Assembly (NCBI GenBank): GCA_003635315.1
Contig: PYJD01000018.1
Span: 1 to 64,000 of the forward strand
Reading direction: 5' to 3'
Source: Candidatus Poribacteria bacterium
Lineage (GTDB): Bacteria > Poribacteria > WGA-4E > WGA-3G
Length of the DNA stretch: 64,000 nt
In this document: piece after piece, positions 8,436 through 17,893 of the stretch
Position numbering within the stretch: position 1 is the first letter of the stretch
Layout of the letters: each line of letters begins with the position of its first letter
The notes under the pieces: generated by a model
What the model was told of the DNA's origin: nothing
What the model saw: only the letters and a program-made list of their open reading frames with translations
The model's database searches: none
Program-made: the position numbers and the translations under genes

Positions 8436-9923
8436 TTACCAATCTTCAACTAATTGGACTAACAAGCGTACCCCGTATCCAGATGCTGATTCAGGAATAT
8501 ATGTAGAACCCTTCATGCCCCATGCTGTGCCAGCAATATCAAGGTGAACCCACGGATAACCTTCTGCAAACTTTTTCAAGAAAGCTGCCCCTGCAATTGT
8601 TCCAGATGTGCCATCACCGATGTTCTTAACATCTGCGACAGTACTCTTTACACCTTCATCATAGTCATCCCATAACGGTAATTCCCAAACCCGCTCATGT
8701 GTTTTTTCACCTGCTTTTTTCACCTTCTCTATAAGCGCATCATCAGTGCCTAATGCGCCAGCAGCAATGTGCCCCAGACAAGTAATTACTGCACCAGTGA
8801 GTGTTGCTAAATCAACAACACCTTGTGGTTCATACTGTGCTGTCCAACCCAGAGCATCAGCTAATATTAATCGTCCCTCTGCATCAGTATTGAGGATTTC
8901 AATTGTTTTTCCACCATAAGAGGTTACAACATCTCCAGGTTTAATAGCTGTTGAACCGGGCATATTTTCTGAGGCAGCGATAAGACCAATAACGTGTAGA
9001 TTTGGTTTCAGGTGTCCTATCACTTGCATTGCGCCTAAGACAGCTGCGGCACCGGACATATCGTGTTTCATTTCATGCATCCCACTACCGGATTTGAGAG
9101 AAATACCACCAGTATCAAAGGTAATGCCTTTTCCAACGAGAACAACGGTATCCTTTTCATCGTCTACTGGTGTATGTTCTAATATAATGAACCTTGGCTC
9201 TTCCGCACTACCTTGTGAAACAGCTAAAAGCGTTCTGAATCCTTTTTCTTCAAGGGTTGCTTTGTCAAAGATAGTACATTTCAGTCCAGTAGATGCTGCC
9301 ACCTCTTTTGCTTTTTCAGCAAGTTGTGTTGGCGTGAGATGATTACTGGGTTGATTGCTAAGATCTCTTGCAAGGGTAGTTCCATCTGCTATAGTATTCC
9401 CACGGTTAACAGCGCGGTCCAGTGATGCTTTTTCTATATCACTACTAACAAGAAGCGTGAGTGAATTCAGTTTTTTATTTTCATTTTCATCATTATCATC
9501 TTCAGTTTGGTGTTGTTTAAATTCATATAAGGATAATAGACTTGCTTCCACTGCCCCTTGTATCCAGTCATCTTGTGCTTCAGGAGGAATGGGTACAGCA
9601 AGCGACTCTATTCCAAGGTCACGTGCATATTTGGCAGTATGTCCTGCAACTTGTCTTACCTTTTCAGTATCAAGTTCTGAAAACTTTCCAAGACCTATTA
9701 GGATAATCCGCGGAGCATTAATTGATCCATTTGTATATATTACAGCAGTCGACTTAAGCTTTCCTTTAAAGTCACCAAGATTTAATAGCGATTGTATCCG
9801 TCCCTCTAATGCGGAATCAGCAGCTAAGAGTAGATCATTGTGAAGATCATCTTCAAGGATAGGGATTATCACTGCATCAGTTTGTATTTGACGAAAATCT
9901 CCAATTTCTATAGTAATATTCAT
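8436..9923 (-). CDS. pepA: Leucyl (cytosol) aminopeptidase, M17
   Basis: The 495-residue protein is an M17 metallo-aminopeptidase that removes N-terminal residues from peptides; the family works as a hexamer with two metal ions. The variable N-terminal macro-like domain (residues 1-170) precedes the catalytic domain. Metal-binding and signature motifs are visible: VGKGITFDTGGISLK, HDMSGAAA and the M17 signature NTDAEGRL. Length is typical. AAAGGA precedes the ATG. It stands as a single gene ending at the shared terminator. Between it and the cupin gene is a 9-bp inverted repeat TCTCTGAAT/ATTCAGAGA (9976-9984, 10013-10021) with a long loop, of unclear role. Confidence 0.95.
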   Translation of the reverse strand: MNITIEIGDFRQIQTDAVIIPILEDDLHNDLLLAADSALEGRIQSLLNLGDFKGKLKSTAVIYTNGSINAPRIILIGLGKFSELDTEKVRQVAGHTAKYARDLGIESLAVPIPPEAQDDWIQGAVEASLLSLYEFKQHQTEDDNDENENKKLNSLTLLVSSDIEKASLDRAVNRGNTIADGTTLARDLSNQPSNHLTPTQLAEKAKEVAASTGLKCTIFDKATLEEKGFRTLLAVSQGSAEEPRFIILEHTPVDDEKDTVVLVGKGITFDTGGISLKSGSGMHEMKHDMSGAAAVLGAMQVIGHLKPNLHVIGLIAASENMPGSTAIKPGDVVTSYGGKTIEILNTDAEGRLILADALGWTAQYEPQGVVDLATLTGAVITCLGHIAAGALGTDDALIEKVKKAGEKTHERVWELPLWDDYDEGVKSTVADVKNIGDGTSGTIAGAAFLKKFAEGYPWVHLDIAGTAWGMKGSTYIPESASGYGVRLLVQLVEDW

Positions 9924-10070
9924 AAGAGTCCTTTCAGTTTAGAAGTAAATAGTTTAAGAATAAGAGAATGTATTTTCTCTGAATGATTTTAGATTTATCG
10001 TATTTTAATATTATTCAGAGAGAGGAAGGAGTTAAGTGAAGTCAATATAAATTTCAATGTACCCTAACAA

Positions 10071-10379
10071 CTATTTCCCTTTTCGCATACCTGTTAGCAC
10101 TACGAGTGGTTCAGTGCTTGTGACAGTTAGAGAATGGTATGTATTAGCAGGGACATCAATTCTATCACCACGTTTAACAGTGTCGGTAGAATCTTCGACT
10201 TTTGCCTCAGCAGTACCAGATAATACACATACGACTTCATCCTGTGTATGTATATAATCAAGGTATGCACCTCCTGGTCGACCAGACCACTGGTAGGGAT
10301 CGAAACCTTCTTCTTCTAATTGTGTCTTTAGTGCTTCAACATCGTCACTCTTTTCTAACCAACTTGATTTCCATTTCAT
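10071..10379 (-). CDS. Small cupin-domain protein
   Basis: This 102-residue protein is a single cupin barrel: HTQDEVVCVLSGTAEAKVED carries the first motif region, and GDRIDVPANTYHSLTV the second with its metal-type histidine. The first motif has only one of the usual two histidines, so metal binding may be altered. It starts 11 nt after the formate dehydrogenase stop, so the two are probably cotranscribed. Cupins this small often bind small metabolites or act as redox-linked sensors. I cannot assign a substrate. Confidence 0.75.
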   Translation of the reverse strand: MKWKSSWLEKSDDVEALKTQLEEEGFDPYQWSGRPGGAYLDYIHTQDEVVCVLSGTAEAKVEDSTDTVKRGDRIDVPANTYHSLTVTSTEPLVVLTGMRKGK

Positions 10380-10390
10380 AGATATTCTCC

Positions 10391-13087
10391 TTATAATGGT
10401 TCAATTTTTACGGGGCATACCTTTAGTTCTGCGGTATGTGTAATCGGATCGTAACCTGATCCTGTTAATACATTGACAGGCACATCTGAGAAGCTGAAAC
10501 TTGCAAAAACGGTACCGCGTGGGGATCGGTCAGTAGCTTTAACTTTAATCTCAATAGCACCTCTTGCACTCCTCATTCTACACCATTCACCATCCACCAA
10601 TTTCCACTTTTTTAGGTCATTTGGATTCACTTCCAGAGATTCTTCAGGTAATAGATAGTCAATCCCTTGTGCTCTTCCTGTTTGGGTTCGTGTATGATAT
10701 GATTCTAACCTTCTACCGGTAGTTAGCCATACAGGGAATTCATCACTTATCGTTTCAGCGGGATCTCTATAATGAACATTAGAAAATATACCTTTCCCAT
10801 TGATAAATGCGTCTTCGTGTAATCTGGGTGTACCTGGGTGATCTGTATGTGGCACTGGCCACTGATATTCTCCATTATCAATTCTATCCCAATCCAATCC
10901 TGCATAAATCGGTGATAGATCACATAGTTCATTGAAGATTTCTTTTGGTGCAATATAGTCAAACCCCTTGAATCCAAGCCGTTGAGCAATCTGAGAAATT
11001 ATCCACCAATCTGGTTTTGCTTCTCCAGGTGGTGGAACAGCTGCTCGCATGCGTTGTACACGTCGTTCAGTGTTAGTGCAAACTCCATCTGTTTCGCCCC
11101 AAGCGGATGCAGGTAATACAACATCAGCAAGTTCAGCTGTTTCGGTTAAGAAAATATCAATGACAACGAGATGATTTAAGGAACGGAGGGCATGTTCACA
11201 ATGTTCACGGTCTGGATCAGAAATAAGCGTATTCTCACCATCAATAAGCATGGCATGGATACTATCCCCACATAGATCTAATGCTGTGACTTTTGTAATT
11301 CCTTTTTCGTTGTCGATTTCTTTTCCATAGGCTTCCTTGAATTTCTCCTGATGTTTAATATCGGTGACGGATTGAAAACCGGGATAGTTATTAGGTAATG
11401 CCCCTGAATCACCTGCCCCTTGAATATTGTTTTGACCTCGCATAGGGTTGATACCCGTACCTTCACGTCCTACATGTCCGGTCATCAATGCAAGGTTGCA
11501 TAAACTTTGAACATTTTCTACACCACAGATATGCTCAGTAATACCAAGCGTATAATATATCGCACCTTTAACAGCTGCCCCATACCACATTGCTGCAGTT
11601 TCAATGTCTTTTGCCGGTACACCAGTGATAGATTCTGCCCATTCAGGTGTCCATTGGCTGATGTGTTCAAAGAAATCATCGAAACCAGTTGTTCTATTTT
11701 GGATAAAATCCTCATTAATCAGACCTTCCCGTGCGATGACGTGTGCTATTCCGAGAAGTAATGCAGTATCTGAACCCACCCGTAACGGTAGATATAGGTG
11801 TGATAATTCTGCTAATCCGATACGTCTTGGATCTGCTACGATTAGCTTTGCACCACGCGCAATAGCCTTTTTAAGTCCGGTAGCAGCCACAGGATGGCAT
11901 TCTGTCATGTTGGTGCCGATGCAGAAGATGACATCAGGTTTTTGCATATCAACCAACGGATTAGACATCGCCCCGCGTCCGATTGTCGCTGCCAGACCGG
12001 CAACGGTTGGGGCATGTCAGGCACGACTGCAATTGTCAATGTAGTTGGTTCCGAATCCCGCTCGAATGAATTTCTGCATAGAATATGATGCTTCACTGGG
12101 TGCGCGTCCTGAGGCAATTCCATATATACTATACTTACCGTATTCTTCATATACTTTTCTGAAACCTTCTGCAGCTATATCAAGGGCATCATCCCAAGAA
12201 CATTCGTGTAGGTTTCCGTCTTCAGCACGAATAAGTGGGGTTTTTAGACGGTCAGGATGTTGGACGAAATCATAAGCGAACTGACCTTTTACGCAGAGTG
12301 CTCCTTCGTTTGCTGGACCATCCATTGCCGGATGAATACCTATAATTTTCTCATTATTTGTCAATATATCAACAGAACAACCTACCCCACAATAGGCACA
12401 AATAGTACGCGTTTTATTGATTTCAGCGTCATTTACATGTTCAACAGATCGGAGTGCCTTCTTATCTGCGAGAGCTCCCGTTGGACAAGTTTGGATACAT
12501 TGACCACAGAAAGTACAGGCAGAATCCTTTAGTAATCCATCGAATTCAGTAATAATCTGTGTATGAAATCCTCGATTCATAACATTTATGGCATGGTCAC
12601 CTTCCTGTTCAGCACAGACCCGTACACATCGATAACAGGAGATACATAGTTCATAATCTCTAAGAATAAAAGGGTTATCATCAGACTTAGTAGTGCCAGA
12701 CTTTGTACCAGAAAAATGAGATGTATCAACTTGATACTGTGCACTGAGATTTTCGAATTCGTTCGAAGCATATCCACGCAATGGATGGACGTCAATTTCC
12801 CGATTTTCACTCGCCACCATTTCAAGGAGAGTTTTCCGATATGTTTCAATGGTATCGGTTGCAGTGTAAATAACCATTCCTTCAGTAGCTTTAGTTGTGC
12901 AAGAAGCAATAGGGTTTCGTGCCCCAACTAATTCTACGATACAGAGACGACATCCACCAAACGGTTCTAATCGATTGTCATAACATAATGTGGGGATATT
13001 CTTTTGATGACGTTGTGCTACTTCAAGTACAGTTTCACCATCAGAAAAAGTGATTTCTACATCATCAATTTGCATTTTTAGAGTCAT
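10391..13087 (-). CDS. fdhA: Selenocysteine formate dehydrogenase, catalytic subunit
   Basis: This is one 898-residue molybdopterin oxidoreductase interrupted by an in-frame TGA at 12017-12019, read here as selenocysteine 357 (NCSRA-Sec-HAPTVAGL). Formate dehydrogenases have Cys or Sec at exactly this place as a Mo/W ligand. A SECIS-like hairpin follows at once. Domains: 2Fe-2S ferredoxin-like (1-80), two 4Fe-4S clusters (CISCYRCVRVC and CTFCGQCIQTCPTGA), a molybdopterin Fe4S4 domain (CAYCGVGC), the catalytic domain and the C-terminal dinucleotide-binding domain. The His-Cys 4Fe-4S motif normally following the 2Fe-2S domain is not visible (EIDVHPLRGYASNEF lacks its cysteines). No NuoE/NuoF-like partner or FdhD lies in the window, so the electron acceptor is unknown. 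A cupin gene follows 11 nt downstream. Confidence 0.9.
11987..12019 (-). promoter_or_regulatory. Bacterial SECIS element in fdhA
   Basis: From the TGA (12019-12017), 11 nt are followed by stem CGTTGCC (12005-11999), apical loop GGTCT (11998-11994) and stem GGCAGCG (11993-11987), with one G-U pair. The GGUCU apical loop and its distance to the TGA match the well-known fdhF SECIS of E. coli, which SelB recognises through loop guanosines. Confidence 0.8.
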
Positions 13088-13192
13088 CTCATAAAACCTA
13101 TATTATGTCATTGTGGATGGAATTATCGACTTAATTGATTGTGTAAATATGGTGCAATTGCCGATAACATTGGAAACAGGTATTGATTTCTT

Positions 13193-14257
13193 TTATTCCT
13201 CGTTTGCTTTGTTTGTAAAGTCAATTTGAGGAACTTCCAACTTACCAGATAGTATTTGTGCTTTTGCTTTAGCAACTGCATCAATAACTTCTTTGGGTAT
13301 CTGATCTTTCATTTCAGGGTTATAATTAAATGAAATTGCTTCATCGGTTATCATGTTAAAGGTAAAGAGTTTAGTCTTAAACACTTTGTTTTGATTTTCT
13401 TTAGCATCTTTAACCAATTTAGCGACTTTAACAAATGCTTTTGGTGTTATTACACCATTTGCCAAAACAGTTGTAGGTGAAATTTCACTCTTATCCCTAT
13501 TTACACCGAAGGTATATACTTTATTCCCTTCTTTCTGTGCGTCCTCAGCTGCATAATATGCCCCAAGTCCAGCAGCATCAGCATTTGGAAATAAGAAGTC
13601 AACACCTTCATTAATTAGCTGCACACAAAGTTCTTTACCTTTCCCAGCATCGTGCCAGTTCCCGACATATACATTTCGCACATCTATATTCGGATTGACA
13701 CTTTTAGCCCCAGCCTCAAAAGCCATAAAAGTACTCTTGATAGAGTTGATATTCTCGCCACCAATAGTGCCAATTTTCCCTTCTTTTGCCATCATTCCAG
13801 CTATAATACCCATTAGATAGGCAGGTTGTTCAATTCGGAAGTTCACAGGAGCTATATTATCTGTTGTTGTACCACCAGATGAGGTGATAAAAATAGTGTT
13901 GGGAAAGTCTGGTGCTACTTTTATGGCAGGACCTTGATATTCATATCCATGTCCGAAAATTAGGTCATATCCATCAGCAGCGTAATGTCGAAAGTGTTCT
14001 GCCTGTTCAGACGGAGTAGGACTTTCAACATAACCGATTTTGGCATCAAGTTCTGTTTCGATTGCTTGTAGTCCTTCATAGGCTAACTGATTCCATCCTC
14101 CATCTGTAATTGAAGAAGGTAGTAACATTGCAACCTTAAATCCATCTTTCGTTTTTGAATCAGTACAGCCAAGAAATAATGAACATATACAAAATGATAA
14201 AATCAATAAGAATATAGAAGTCTTAGGAATACTTAGTGAAAATCGAGCTTTACTCAT
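13193..14257 (-). CDS. BMP-family substrate-binding lipoprotein
   Basis: The 354-residue protein has a lipoprotein signal peptide ending in the lipobox LFLGC (Cys31), so it would be anchored at the cell envelope. The mature part is a periplasmic binding protein of the BMP/PnrA-Med family: GGWNQLAYEGL near the N-terminus, then GHGYEYQGPA and FPNADAAGLGAYYAAEDA. Characterised relatives bind nucleosides or other small ligands for ABC import. No ABC ATPase or permease of that type is adjacent. Instead TRAP permease genes lie 212 bp upstream on the same strand. ATG 14257 is chosen for AGGAG 8 nt upstream and the complete signal peptide. It has its own promoter at 14286-14314. Confidence 0.85.
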   Translation of the reverse strand: MSKARFSLSIPKTSIFLLILSFCICSLFLGCTDSKTKDGFKVAMLLPSSITDGGWNQLAYEGLQAIETELDAKIGYVESPTPSEQAEHFRHYAADGYDLIFGHGYEYQGPAIKVAPDFPNTIFITSSGGTTTDNIAPVNFRIEQPAYLMGIIAGMMAKEGKIGTIGGENINSIKSTFMAFEAGAKSVNPNIDVRNVYVGNWHDAGKGKELCVQLINEGVDFLFPNADAAGLGAYYAAEDAQKEGNKVYTFGVNRDKSEISPTTVLANGVITPKAFVKVAKLVKDAKENQNKVFKTKLFTFNMITDEAISFNYNPEMKDQIPKEVIDAVAKAKAQILSGKLEVPQIDFTNKANEE

Positions 14258-14285
14258 GATATGTCTCCTAATTAAAATTATCACA

Positions 14286-14314
14286 ATTATAACATATATA
14301 GAATTACATGTAAA
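14286..14314 (-). promoter_or_regulatory. Promoter of the BMP lipoprotein gene
   Basis: Reading the minus strand: TTTACA (14314-14309), 17-bp spacer, TATAAT (14291-14286), 28 bp before the ATG. This separates the lipoprotein transcriptionally from dctM. Confidence 0.6.
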
Positions 14315-14468
14315 ATGGTTAGAAATTTATATAAGTGTCTATACGATGTAGGGAATTTATACTTGTATACAACCGATAGTGATTAGAGCTTAATCGGCTT
14401 GTATTCTGTCTGACAACTTAATAGAATAAATAAATAGTTAGCTGTGGAATAGATTCATCCTTATAGAA

Positions 14469-15785
14469 TTATAATAAGGGTTCTGATGTGATACCAAGTA
14501 AACGTGGAAGCCAGAGACTCAATTCTGGTATATAAGTTACACATATCAGGGCAATAATTAATAGTCCTATAAACAGAAGAACTGACCTATAGAGTAAGAT
14601 GACTGACCTGTCAAACTTCATACTGGAAATAAAAAGATTCATACCTATGGGTGGCGTTAAATATCCGATTTCAAGGTTTGTTAAAACGATTATACCGAGG
14701 TGCACTTTGTCTATTCCTAATAATTCTGCCATTGGAATGAGTAAGGGAACTACAATTACTATAGCTGAGAATATATCCATTAGGCAGCCAACAAGAAGTA
14801 AGAAGATGTTTAAACCTATTAGTGTGATAATTTCATTATCAGTAATGGATTGAATCCAATCAAGTACGGTAAATGGCACTTCAAGAGTGATAAGGTAGTT
14901 CGATAACCCTAAAGCTATACCCAGAATAATCAGTATTGCCCCAACGAGTATCATACTTTCTTTCACTAATTTTGGTAATATTTTAAAAGAGATAGATCGA
15001 TGGACACAGATTTCTATAATACATACATAAATCACTGTTAAAGCTGCAGCTTCATCCAGAGAAACTAATCCAGTAATGTATTTTAGAATTGGGAGTTTTA
15101 TCTTAATTATTCCTCCGAGGATAAGGAATGGTAAGAGGAGTTCCCACTTTGCATCCAATAATGAATTTAGGAATTCACGGAATTTGAATGGGGTGGTTTC
15201 AGTCCGTTTGAAAATACTCCATCCACAACAGTATATACCCAAGATAGTAAGAATCAATACGCCAGGAATCATTCCCGCTACGAACATTGCCGTAATTGGA
15301 ACTTGTGCGATTATTGCATATAGAACCAAAGGAATACTTGGGGGAAATAGAAGACCAATGCTGCCCGATGCTGTTATCAGACCTAATGAAAACCTATCAC
15401 TATAAGTTTCTCGTAGAATTGGATAAACTAATCCTCCAAGTGCAATTATGGTTACACCAGATGCCCCTGTAAAAGTGGTAAAGAATGCACAGGTGACAAG
15501 AACAACAATTGCTATTCCGCCTGGTAACCATCCCACACTCGCCCGTGCAAATGTAACTAATCTTTGAGGAGCTTTTCCTTCTGCGATTATATATCCTGCA
15601 AAGGTAAATAGTGGTATAATCAGGATGGTAGGATTTCTGGTAACCCTATTTATATCAATTATTATTTGAGATATGGGTTCTCCTTCAATCGCATATCCGA
15701 TGATAGATGCACCGCCGAGGAGAATAAATAAAGCACCACCGAATAGAGCAAATGCAACTAATCCTATTCCTATAATGTACCCCAT
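14469..15785 (-). CDS. dctM: TRAP transporter large permease subunit
   Basis: The 438-residue, about 12-helix membrane protein is the DctM-type transport subunit of a tripartite ATP-independent periplasmic transporter, which imports organic acids with sodium. Signature segments include IPLFTFAGYIIAEG, FFTTFTGASGVTIIALGG, GSIGLLFPPSIPLVLYA and LTNLEIGYLTPPIGMNLF. Its ATG overlaps the dctQ stop codon by one base (TAATG), indicating translational coupling. No DctP-type binding protein gene is found nearby. The upstream larA suggests a 2-hydroxyacid substrate, but that is inference. Confidence 0.92.
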   Translation of the reverse strand: MGYIIGIGLVAFALFGGALFILLGGASIIGYAIEGEPISQIIIDINRVTRNPTILIIPLFTFAGYIIAEGKAPQRLVTFARASVGWLPGGIAIVVLVTCAFFTTFTGASGVTIIALGGLVYPILRETYSDRFSLGLITASGSIGLLFPPSIPLVLYAIIAQVPITAMFVAGMIPGVLILTILGIYCCGWSIFKRTETTPFKFREFLNSLLDAKWELLLPFLILGGIIKIKLPILKYITGLVSLDEAAALTVIYVCIIEICVHRSISFKILPKLVKESMILVGAILIILGIALGLSNYLITLEVPFTVLDWIQSITDNEIITLIGLNIFLLLVGCLMDIFSAIVIVVPLLIPMAELLGIDKVHLGIIVLTNLEIGYLTPPIGMNLFISSMKFDRSVILLYRSVLLFIGLLIIALICVTYIPELSLWLPRLLGITSEPLL

Positions 15786-16309
15786 TAATCCGATTCTCCT
15801 ACGATTACATTATCATCATCCTCTGGACCTGTAATATCCAAGAATAGATGTAATATCAAATGTATCCCCATCAATAAAAATCCTGATGGGAGGATTGCTT
15901 TTGCATACCAGAGTGGGATAGGACCAATCAACTTTGCGTCACTTTTCATTTCTTCGAAAAAATATATACAACTGAAATAGACTAAAAAGCCGATGACAAT
16001 TAGACTCAATCCATCAATGATGAAACCTCGAAATCGTTGTAGTTGTTTAGGAAGTATTCTATTGAGTGCATCTATGCTAATATGCCGTTTTTCACAGGAT
16101 GCAAGGGCAGCGCCAAGAAAACATAACCAGAGTGTAAGGTTTTCAAGCATCACCGTTTTCCACAACAAACTTGTTTTGAAGACATAACGGAGGATGATTT
16201 CAAGGACTGCAAGAGCAATCATCATTGCTACAATAGCACATAGCATTCCTGTTTCAACTTTACCAAGGAAGGTATTAATGCGAATTATATAACGTCTTAA
16301 AAAATTCAT
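15785..16309 (-). CDS. dctQ: TRAP transporter small permease subunit
   Basis: This 174-residue protein has four predicted membrane helices, as in DctQ small subunits (GMLCAIVAMMIALAVLEIIL, LWLCFLGAALASCEKRHI, a third and a fourth near the C-terminus). The conserved cytosolic segment EKRHISIDAL after helix 2 is the usual family hallmark. I take ATG 16309 rather than an in-frame upstream start at 16399. Position 16309 begins at the amphipathic lead-in and lies only 7 nt after the larA stop, while the longer version would overlap larA with non-family sequence. It is coupled to dctM. Confidence 0.88.
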   Translation of the reverse strand: MNFLRRYIIRINTFLGKVETGMLCAIVAMMIALAVLEIILRYVFKTSLLWKTVMLENLTLWLCFLGAALASCEKRHISIDALNRILPKQLQRFRGFIIDGLSLIVIGFLVYFSCIYFFEEMKSDAKLIGPIPLWYAKAILPSGFLLMGIHLILHLFLDITGPEDDDNVIVGESD

Positions 16310-16316
16310 TGTGTTG

Positions 16317-17579
16317 TCAGTTGGTTCCGTTTGCCAATACTTGAATACCGGCTGATGGTAGAACAGCAACCTTCGCTTGTGGAGGGAGAACTTCTTCAAA
16401 GAGATTGATCAATTGTTCTAAGTCGCGGAAGAGTAGTGCGTCTGGATGTTTCTTGTAGAAATCATCTACAAGGAAGTTTTCAGACCACACATGAAGTTGG
16501 GTTTGATTTCCAAGTTTGGGTTCGGGGAGAGCTGGAGGCGTAATTTCTTCTCTCTGCTGCTGGAAACGTGCAAAATCAATTTGATCGAATAACCCATGAT
16601 AGCATATTCCATCACATGCAGGGTTAAGTGCCATGCGATATGCTTTTTCGAAATAGCCTGCTGCCCATAAGGCTTTTCCTGTTTGTATAGGATCACTATC
16701 AAGTGGATAACAGTTAAGAATTACAAGGTCAGTATCTTTTCTTGATTTTTCTGGGATTTCTGTGCCGTAGGTTTCTAATGCAAACTTCGCGGCGGAGCGA
16801 TGTGCCTTTATATGGTCTCCCACAAATAAACCACATATTTCACGTTTTTTATTTACGACAACATTGGCAATTATATCAAGTCCAATCACAGCTGCTGTAG
16901 CCTCGGCATAATCTCGATGGTCAAGATCTGATCCTTCTCTTTCAATGACTGCGTGTCCCCGACTATTAGAGAAAGTGTGAAAATAGAACATCGTATCGAA
17001 TCCAGAGATTCCAGGAACAATTAACTTTGCACCACCACCAAATCCAACCGCACCATGCGGATAAATTCCGCCCAAACACATTTTAAAATCTGAATCAGCG
17101 ACAACTTTATTAATGTAGATAGGCATTCCATTGTCAAGGGCTCCATAACCCTGTAGATCTCCACTCATGAAGTTATGTGAGGAAACTTCATATTCGGAAA
17201 CAATTTCTGTGCCTACTTTCTTACCCATTTCTTCTTGTGTCAAAGGACGGTGTGATCCACCGCCGATGACAAACCGTATTTCGGATTTCGGTATACCTGC
17301 CAATGTGAGTTCATGAAGAATATGTGGAATTACCTTCGCAGCAGGAGTAGGTCTACTCAGGTCATCAACAATAATGGCAGCACTCTTTCTCCCTTTTGCC
17401 AGCTCAGTTATTCCACGAGATGCTATAGGTCTTGAGAAAGCATTTTCAATTTGCTGATCAGAAAGCGCTGGGGCATCTTTTGGTCCCAACATTTCTACTT
17501 CCCAATCTGTTGGAAATGTCAATGTAAGTTCTTCATCACCATACCAGGCTTGAGAATGGACAGTTGCAGTGTTTTTCAT
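16317..17579 (-). CDS. larA: LarA-family nickel-pincer racemase/epimerase, copy 1
   Basis: The 420-residue protein belongs to the nickel-dependent lactate racemase family, which interconverts stereoisomers of 2-hydroxyacids with a nickel-pincer nucleotide cofactor. Catalytic residues of L. plantarum LarA (His108, His174, Lys184, His200) have counterparts: His110 (GGGSHRP), His175 (IYPHGAVG), Lys185 (GGGAKLIVPG) and His201 (FYFHTF). The 10- and 16-residue spacings are exactly kept. The N-terminal motif VDDLSRPTP is also present. The true substrate may not be lactate, since many relatives act on other acids. The cofactor genes larB, larC and larE are not in the window. It is followed by dctQM, suggesting uptake and epimerisation of the same acid. 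A promoter lies 52 bp upstream. Confidence 0.88.
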   Translation of the reverse strand: MKNTATVHSQAWYGDEELTLTFPTDWEVEMLGPKDAPALSDQQIENAFSRPIASRGITELAKGRKSAAIIVDDLSRPTPAAKVIPHILHELTLAGIPKSEIRFVIGGGSHRPLTQEEMGKKVGTEIVSEYEVSSHNFMSGDLQGYGALDNGMPIYINKVVADSDFKMCLGGIYPHGAVGFGGGAKLIVPGISGFDTMFYFHTFSNSRGHAVIEREGSDLDHRDYAEATAAVIGLDIIANVVVNKKREICGLFVGDHIKAHRSAAKFALETYGTEIPEKSRKDTDLVILNCYPLDSDPIQTGKALWAAGYFEKAYRMALNPACDGICYHGLFDQIDFARFQQQREEITPPALPEPKLGNQTQLHVWSENFLVDDFYKKHPDALLFRDLEQLINLFEEVLPPQAKVAVLPSAGIQVLANGTN

Positions 17580-17893
17580 AGGTGTTCTCCAATGTATACG
17601 TTGTGAACACAGATTCCTATAATAATCTTCATTGTATAAGATAATCAGTCCTATGTCAAGATTCGGTGTAAATTATATATTGAATTTTAACTTTAGTTAT
17701 GGATCCTCACTACAGAATATGTCATTACAAAAGACTTCGGTGAAGGTAATAAACTATCAAGATGTATATGTTGAAATTGGTTGGATTTCTACCGATAGGT
17801 TTCTATTGGAAGGATGCAGGTTTAACATCTAAAATGAGTTTTTCGGAATTATGTTATATGAACAATACTCATAAAAGCGATTACCTCTGGGGA
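17580..17893. other. Intergenic region between the two larA genes
   Basis: This 314-bp stretch separates the second larA from the first and contains the promoter at 17631-17659. A short plus-strand frame here looks like chance. Nothing else recognisable is seen. Confidence 0.6.
17631..17659 (-). promoter_or_regulatory. Promoter of the larA-dctQM operon
   Basis: On the minus strand TTGACA (17659-17654, perfect), a 17-bp spacer and TACAAT (17636-17631), about 52 bp before the larA copy 1 ATG. Confidence 0.65.

Noticed and set aside
9355..9843. Long plus-strand frame of 162 codons opposite pepA
   Set aside because: Antisense shadow of the strongly supported pepA gene; low-complexity Ser/Leu-rich product.
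9976..10021. Terminator for the cupin gene
   Set aside because: The 9-bp inverted repeat has a 28-nt loop and no adjacent T tract; too weak to call.
12017..12019. Nonsense mutation making fdhA a pseudogene
   Set aside because: The TGA sits exactly at the known Cys/Sec position and is followed by an fdhF-like SECIS hairpin; both halves are well conserved.
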